From the NCBI RefSeq assembly GCF_004322855.1, contig NZ_CP036402.1, forward strand, positions 4,372,001 to 4,436,000: a stretch of DNA of 64,000 nucleotides, read 5' to 3'. Below the pieces are notes generated by a model that saw nothing but the letters and a program-made list of their open reading frames with translations, had not been told where the DNA came from and ran no database searches. The position numbers and the translations under genes are program-made. Shown one piece after another: positions 59,518-64,000 of this stretch. The DNA is from Egibacter rhizosphaerae (GTDB lineage Bacteria; Actinomycetota; Nitriliruptoria; Euzebyales; Egibacteraceae). Each line of letters opens with the position of its first letter. Position 1 is the stretch's first letter.

Positions 59518-62500
59518 ATGGCACACGCCCACCCGCCCGCTGACGGCACCCCGGAGCTCGAGGAGGACGTCCTCGCGTTCAACCGCGAATTGGTCGCCGC
59601 GATGCGTGGGGGGCGCGACGTCACCGAGGTGATCGCGACGCTCGATCCGGACCCGTTGCGCTACATCTGGGTCGACGAGGGCGGCGGCGAGCTCCCCGCG
59701 ATGCTCGCTGCCGGCCGCGACGCGCTCGCGCGTGCGCCCGCCATACCCGGCCACGAGCGCGGAGACGGCACCCCCGTTCACCAGGCCGAGGAGGCTGCGC
59801 GGCCGACGGTCGCGGTGCGTCCCGGCGACAATGCCGTGCTCACGGCGTGGCTCGTCTGGGAGCCGGGTCGCGGCGAGCGGGTCTGGGCGCGCGTCGCGGG
59901 GCCCGACGGGGTGCCGCTCGTTCCAGCCGCGGCCCTGCACCAGACGCCGGTCGACTGCGTGCGTCCCACGGCGATCTTCGACGCCGAGGGCACGCCGTGG
60001 GTCTGCTACGCCGCCGCCAGCGGCCCGGAGCCCCCGGCCGGGGAGGTGGGCGTGTGGGCGCAGGCCCATCGCGAGGGCCATTGGGAGGCCCCGGTGCGGA
60101 TCAGCCACGAGGGTCCCGCGGCGCATCCGGCTTTCAACCAGGAGGCCGCGGTCGCCGCCGACGGCGCCCTGGAGGTGTGCTGGCAGGGCCGTGCCGGCGA
60201 GGGGTTCGCGATCTTCCGTCGTCGCTACGAGGACGGGCAGTGGGGGGCGATCACGCGGGTGAGCCCCGAGGGCACCGGCAACGCGTGGGATCCGTCGATC
60301 GCCCCGCTGCCCGACGGGCGGCTCGCCGTCGTCTGGAGCGCCTACTCGGAGGGCTACCGGATCCTGCAGCGGGTGGTCGATCGCGACGGTCAGGGCGATC
60401 CGCCGCGGGCGCTCACCGAGGGCGCGGACTACGGGGTGCACCCGAGCCTCGCCGTCACCTCGACCGGCGAGCTGTGGTGCGCGTTCGACCTCGTGACCGT
60501 GCACGGCCACGGTGGCTCGGGACCGACCCAGCTCAAGCCCGCCGGCGCGACCGAGGCCCCGGGCGATCACCTGCACCGCGACACGGGCCGCTACATCCCC
60601 GCGGAGCTGCGACCGAACGTGTCCGCCCGCATCGCCGTCGTCCGGATCGACGACGACGGTGTCCGCGAGGCGGCGGGGGAGCTCGCGCCGGGGCTCGAGG
60701 TGAACCCCGCGGGGCTGCCCGTCCTGGTCGCCGACGCGAGGGGAGGTCTCTGGCTCACCTACCGGATCATGCGCCGGTTGCCGCTGCTGCACTACCACTG
60801 GGAGGTCGCCGCGCAGCCCCTCGGGCCCGACGGCTGGGGACCGGTGACAACGTTCGCCGGCAGCGACGCCGGCCTCGAGGAGCCCGCCCTCGCCGCCGAC
60901 CCACGCGGCGGCGCCGCGCTCGCGTGGCAGGCCGACGACCGGTGCGCCCGCAGCCTCGAGTGGACCGAGGGTTTCGGCGGGCGCGAGCAGGCCGAGCGCC
61001 GAGCGCACCACGGTGAGGTCGTGTGGGACGCGGTCGCCGCTCCGGGGAGGATTCGCGAGGGCCGGGTACGGCCCGTCGAGGGGTCTCCGGCCGCGTCACC
61101 CGCGCCGGTCGCGGCGGTGCACGCCGACACGCGGACCGAGGTCCGCCCCTTCGTCGACGCCGAGCGGGAGCGCGTCACGGTCGAGACCGAGGGCGAGACG
61201 CTAACGCTGTGGTGGGGCGACCTGCACCGCCACTCGCTGATCAGCCGCTGCACCGCCGGCGACGAGCCCGCGCTCGACGACTTCTACCGCTACGCGTGGG
61301 ACGTGAGCGAGTACGACTTCTGGGCGGTCACCGACCACGCCGAGAACACCAACGCCTACCAGTGGTGGGGGATCCAGAAGCTCGCGGACCTCTTCCGCGT
61401 GGACGGGCGGTTCGTGCCGCTCTACGGGTTCGAGTGGACGAGCTGGCTCGGGCACCAGAACGTCATCTACGGGGATGTGCCTCGCGGCGCGCCGATCTTC
61501 TCCGCTGAGGCCGAGTCCACGGACGACCCCGCGAAGCTCTGGGCGGCCCTGCGCGAGCACCCCGACCACCCGGCGATCACGATCCCGCACCACCCGGGCG
61601 CGGTGATGGTGCCCTACGACTGGAGCTACTACGACCCCGACTACCTGCGCGCGGTCGAGATCTTCCAGGCCTGCCGGGGCAACTACGAGGACGACGGCGC
61701 GTTCCGCCAGTACTCCGACGGCACGCTGACCGGGACCTTCACGCTCGACGGCCTCCGCCGCGGCCACCGGTTCGGGCTGCTCGCCTCGTCGGACCACGGC
61801 AACGGCGCGAGCTACGTCGGCGTGTACGCGCCGCGGCTGGATCGGGCCAGCGTCTTCGAGGGGCTGCACGCCCGGCGCACGATCGCCGCGACCACGCGGG
61901 GCATCGCGCTCGACTTCCGGGTCGACGGGGCGTTCCTGGGGGAGGAGATCGTCCGCGACGGGCCGGTGACGCTGTACGCGAGCGTGCGCGGCTACCGCGA
62001 CGTCGCACGGCTCGAGGTGCTGCGAGAGGGTGAGGTCGTCGCCGCCCGCATCCCCGCACTCGACTTGCCGCAGGGGTGGCTCGCGGTCCCCGTGCGCGTC
62101 GAGTGGGGCCTCGCGGAGGAACCCACCGACTGGAGCGGGAGCCTGCGCATCGACGGGGGAGCGGTCCTGCAGACCCCGTACTGGAGCCCCGAGCTCACCG
62201 AGGTCGCGGACGACGCCGCCCACTGGCGGGCGTCTACCCACGCGCTCGGCGGAGGCGGGCTCTACGAGTCGCAGCGCGGCGGCGTGGAGCTGACGCTCCT
62301 CGGGCCGCCGACCGCCGAGGTCGTGGTCGAGACCGCCGGGGGCCTGCTCAAGACGACCCTCGGGGAGGCTGCGGCCGGCCCGGTGGAGGGCACGCCGCAG
62401 GGCAGCGGACGAATCGGCCTGCAGGCGGGTACCGGCGGGCTCACGAGCCTCGGGTCGGCGGACGCGACCCTCGACGCGACCGACGACCCCGCGGGCGGCT

Positions 62501-62586
62501 CGACGTGGTACTACGCCCGCGCGTTCCTCGTCGACGGCGAGATGGCCTGGTCCTCGCCGGTGTGGGTCGACCCGTCGGCGGGCTGA
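59518..62586 (+). CDS. Propeller-plus-PHP (DUF3604-like) metal-dependent hydrolase
   Basis: A 1022-residue cytoplasmic protein (no signal peptide). Residues about 75-520 repeat short strands with Trp/Tyr and Asp-Gly turns (TPWVCYAA, GALEVCWQGRAGEGFAIFRR, GRLAVVWSAYSEGYRI, GELWCAFDLVT, GGLWLTYR), suggesting a beta-propeller. Residues about 565-780 form a PHP/DUF3604-type metal site: GDLHRHS (His570, His572), VTDHAEN (Asp606, His607), FEWTS (Glu639), PHHPG (His691, His692) and SSDHGNG (Asp759, His760). The last 240 residues are beta-rich. GGAG lies 6 nt before the ATG at 59518. Expected chemistry is phosphoester or similar hydrolysis; the link with a betaine/choline binding protein suggests a phospho- or sulfo-ester of a quaternary amine, which is inference. 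Confidence 0.78.
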   Translation: MAHAHPPADGTPELEEDVLAFNRELVAAMRGGRDVTEVIATLDPDPLRYIWVDEGGGELPAMLAAGRDALARAPAIPGHERGDGTPVHQAEEAARPTVAVRPGDNAVLTAWLVWEPGRGERVWARVAGPDGVPLVPAAALHQTPVDCVRPTAIFDAEGTPWVCYAAASGPEPPAGEVGVWAQAHREGHWEAPVRISHEGPAAHPAFNQEAAVAADGALEVCWQGRAGEGFAIFRRRYEDGQWGAITRVSPEGTGNAWDPSIAPLPDGRLAVVWSAYSEGYRILQRVVDRDGQGDPPRALTEGADYGVHPSLAVTSTGELWCAFDLVTVHGHGGSGPTQLKPAGATEAPGDHLHRDTGRYIPAELRPNVSARIAVVRIDDDGVREAAGELAPGLEVNPAGLPVLVADARGGLWLTYRIMRRLPLLHYHWEVAAQPLGPDGWGPVTTFAGSDAGLEEPALAADPRGGAALAWQADDRCARSLEWTEGFGGREQAERRAHHGEVVWDAVAAPGRIREGRVRPVEGSPAASPAPVAAVHADTRTEVRPFVDAERERVTVETEGETLTLWWGDLHRHSLISRCTAGDEPALDDFYRYAWDVSEYDFWAVTDHAENTNAYQWWGIQKLADLFRVDGRFVPLYGFEWTSWLGHQNVIYGDVPRGAPIFSAEAESTDDPAKLWAALREHPDHPAITIPHHPGAVMVPYDWSYYDPDYLRAVEIFQACRGNYEDDGAFRQYSDGTLTGTFTLDGLRRGHRFGLLASSDHGNGASYVGVYAPRLDRASVFEGLHARRTIAATTRGIALDFRVDGAFLGEEIVRDGPVTLYASVRGYRDVARLEVLREGEVVAARIPALDLPQGWLAVPVRVEWGLAEEPTDWSGSLRIDGGAVLQTPYWSPELTEVADDAAHWRASTHALGGGGLYESQRGGVELTLLGPPTAEVVVETAGGLLKTTLGEAAAGPVEGTPQGSGRIGLQAGTGGLTSLGSADATLDATDDPAGGSTWYYARAFLVDGEMAWSSPVWVDPSAG

Positions 62587-62611
62587 TCGCGGGTCGCCTT
62601 CCTCGGCCCCG

Positions 62612-62845
62612 TCAGGCCAGCAGCCGCGCGAGGATCCACGCGAAAGGGGCCGCGAGCGCCGCGCCGAGGACCATCCGCACCTTCGCGCCGCGCACCGCGG
62701 CCGCGGTGGCCTCCGGGCGCGCGTCCTCGGGCTGCCCGGGAAAGCTGCCGGTCCGCCGATAGCGCAGGTAGGCGGTGCCGGTTCCCAGTAGCAGCGCGAG
62801 CCCGATCGAGCCGAGGAAGATGACGAACAGCTCCAGGTAACCCAT
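62612..62845 (-). CDS. Small two-helix membrane protein
   Basis: A 77-residue hypothetical. Two hydrophobic segments (about 5-25, LFVIFLGSIGLALLLGTGTA, and about 57-76) flank a polar loop with RYRRTGSFPGQPED. No family recognised. The ribosome site before the ATG at 62845 is weak, so coding status is moderate. It lies between the convergent PHP gene and the SDR gene. Confidence 0.55.
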   Translation of the reverse strand: MGYLELFVIFLGSIGLALLLGTGTAYLRYRRTGSFPGQPEDARPEATAAAVRGAKVRMVLGAALAAPFAWILARLLA

Positions 62846-62885
62846 CGCGGGACAGCCTACGCGCGAGTCGGGGTTCCCTCCGGGC

Positions 62886-63614
62886 TCAGGTGTCCTGGGC
62901 GGTCGCCGACATCGCGATCTCGCGCAGCAGCACCTCCGGTGGCTGGGCGAGGGCGTGCACGATCTGCCCGGCGACCGCCTCGGGGGAGAGGCCGAGCTCG
63001 GAGGCTCGCTCCCGCAGCCGGCGCGCGGCGTCGTGGTCGTCGCCCTCGAGCAGATCGGTCTCGACGATCCCCGGCGCGATGACGGTGACGCGGATCCCCT
63101 CCGCGTGGAGCTCCCGTCGCAGCCCCTCGCTGACGGCGTGGGCGGCGAACTTGGAGCCGCTGTAGACGCCCGCAGCGGCGTTGGGGACCCGCCGCCCCGC
63201 CTGACTCGACACGGTCACGAGGTCCCCACGGCCGGCCGACCGTAGGTGGGGCAGCGCGGCGTGCGCGACGAGCAGCAGCGCGAGGACGTTCACCTCGAGC
63301 ATCGCCCGCCAGTCGGCGACGCGCCCCTCGCCGATAAGGCTCGGGCGCATCACCCCGGCGTTGTTCACCACCGCGTCGAGGCCTCCGAGGGCGTGGGCGG
63401 CGAAGTCGACGGCCTGTACGGCCGCCGCCTCATCGGTCACGTCCGCGGGGCAGGCGACGGCGCCGATCTCGTCCGCGAGCACCTCGAGTCGCTCGGCGCG
63501 CCGGGCGACGAGTGCGACGCGCGCACCCGCCGCGGCGCACGCACGCGCTGTCGCGAGCCCGATCCCGCTGGACGCGCCGGTCACGAGCACCCGACGTCCG
63601 GTGAGTGCGCTCAA
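62886..63614 (-). CDS. Short-chain dehydrogenase/reductase
   Basis: A 242-residue SDR. TGASSGIGLATA near 11 binds NAD(P), NNAGVM near 86 is the structural motif, and catalytic Ser/Tyr/Lys appear as TVSSQAGRRV then GVYSGSKFAAHA. It resembles the YdfG/serine-dehydrogenase-like classical SDRs. Start choice: a TTG at 63614 has GAGGAG exactly 6 nt upstream, whereas the GTG two codons earlier (63620) directly abuts that site; I prefer TTG. Substrate unknown. Confidence 0.88.
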   Translation of the reverse strand: MSALTGRRVLVTGASSGIGLATARACAAAGARVALVARRAERLEVLADEIGAVACPADVTDEAAAVQAVDFAAHALGGLDAVVNNAGVMRPSLIGEGRVADWRAMLEVNVLALLLVAHAALPHLRSAGRGDLVTVSSQAGRRVPNAAAGVYSGSKFAAHAVSEGLRRELHAEGIRVTVIAPGIVETDLLEGDDHDAARRLRERASELGLSPEAVAGQIVHALAQPPEVLLREIAMSATAQDT

Positions 63615-63748
63615 TTCCACCTCCTCGTCGCAGGATGTGCGTGCATTCTCCCACGAGGCCAGCGGCCTCCCGGTACCTCGGGCCGGGACAGTGAGCCCGG
63701 GCCGGGCTCACGGTGATCGCCGCCCGAGGAGTCGGAGCAGCGTCACCC

Positions 63749-64000
63749 TCACGTCACCTGCAGCTCCAACGCGCTGTCCACGAAGGGTGCCTGCTGGTCG
63801 GCGCGGGCGTCGTGGTTGGAGAGCACGGTCGTCCCGCTCGGCATCGGCGCCCACCACCGGTACGGCGCGGCCATGAGCTTCGACGCGTCCGCCAGCACCG
63901 TCACCCGCTGCGCGGCCTGCGCGGCGGCCTGCTTCCACGAGCTGTGCGGCAGGGAGGCGCAGTTCACCCCCCACTGCGGATGCACCCCGTCCGCGCCGAT
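63749..64000 (-). CDS. DeoR/GlpR-type regulator, C-terminal part (runs off the window)
   Basis: The reading frame stays open from the stop at 63749 to the window edge. It reads IGADGVHPQWGVN, then QAAAQAAQRVTVLADASKL and TTVLSNHDARADQQAP, which corresponds to the phosphosugar-sensing C-terminal half of DeoR/GlpR regulators (GADGV, a conserved VVLADSSK-like strand and a final TD-like loop). About 84 residues are visible; the helix-turn-helix would lie beyond base 64000. Adjacent sugar genes cannot be seen. Confidence 0.65.
   Translation of the reverse strand: MGADGVHPQWGVNCASLPHSSWKQAAAQAAQRVTVLADASKLMAAPYRWWAPMPSGTTVLSNHDARADQQAPFVDSALELQVT

Noticed and set aside
1-64000. tRNA, rRNA, riboswitch, CRISPR and insertion sequences
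   Set aside because: I looked for T-loop signatures, conserved rRNA segments, regularly spaced repeats with spacers and transposase motifs and saw none; the tandem arrays present have no spacers.

Overview
The window is a 64 kb piece of a very GC-rich (about 70 percent by eye) bacterial chromosome. It is almost wholly coding, with many 1-4 nt gene overlaps and frequent GTG or TTG starts. Gene content points to an actinomycete-type (Actinomycetota) genome: a DUF222-HNH (13E12-family) endonuclease with a LexA-type box, a mycobacterial-type SerC, a Corynebacterium-family GlgA/GlgM beside GlgC, a giant CtpH/CtpI-like P-type ATPase, a DevS-like GAF histidine kinase, and CsoR/CopA. The strongly acidic secreted binding proteins would suit a salt-exposed, perhaps deep-branching lineage, but I cannot name a genus. 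No rRNA, tRNA, insertion sequence, phage or CRISPR is visible; this looks like ordinary core chromosome with a few accessory spots. Layout. 1-10.7 kb: an AtuA-like gene with a TetR regulator, a zinc alcohol dehydrogenase, a PLP aminotransferase, a 1555-residue P-type ATPase and an acyl-CoA dehydrogenase. 10.9-15.7 kb: a stand-alone GyrA/ParC-like topoisomerase subunit followed by CHAD-domain and nitroreductase genes, then a methyltransferase. 16-20.3 kb: transketolase-transaldolase and a patatin-like lipase. 20.5-24.8 kb: heme O synthase (ctaB), a DUF983 protein, a CBS-pair protein, a GAF histidine kinase/LuxR-type response regulator pair, and a truncated flavin-binding gene. 25-29 kb: an ABC-2 exporter and a tight fabD-fabG-plsC lipid operon. 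29-37.4 kb: an unrecognised 402-residue protein, serC, the DUF222-HNH gene with a well-defined SOS-type promoter, a lipoprotein, an aromatic amino acid decarboxylase with a HAD phosphatase, and a VOC protein. 37.5-41.6 kb: glgC-glgM and TrpB2. 41.7-49 kb: a complete branched-chain-amino-acid-type ABC importer operon with an acyl-CoA synthetase embedded between its subunits. 49-56 kb: an aldo/keto reductase, a second ABC-2 exporter, a second DUF983-like gene with a membrane partner, and the divergent copA/csoR copper locus. 56-64 kb: an EAL phosphodiesterase; then IclR regulator, an orphan glycine-betaine-type binding lipoprotein and a 1022-residue propeller-plus-PHP hydrolase; then an SDR and the end of a DeoR-type regulator. 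The functions read together as central carbon metabolism (transketolase/transaldolase, glycogen or maltose-1-phosphate synthesis), lipid synthesis and fatty or aromatic acid uptake with CoA activation, respiration (heme O), metal homeostasis and quaternary-amine uptake. The least explained items are the binding-protein/PHP-hydrolase locus (57.6-62.6 kb), the pseudo-ATPase half of the giant P-type ATPase, the lone GyrA paralogue with a Val/Glu quinolone pocket, and a recurring habit of short, locus-specific tandem repeats between genes, one of which shares an exact 17-mer across 24 kb.
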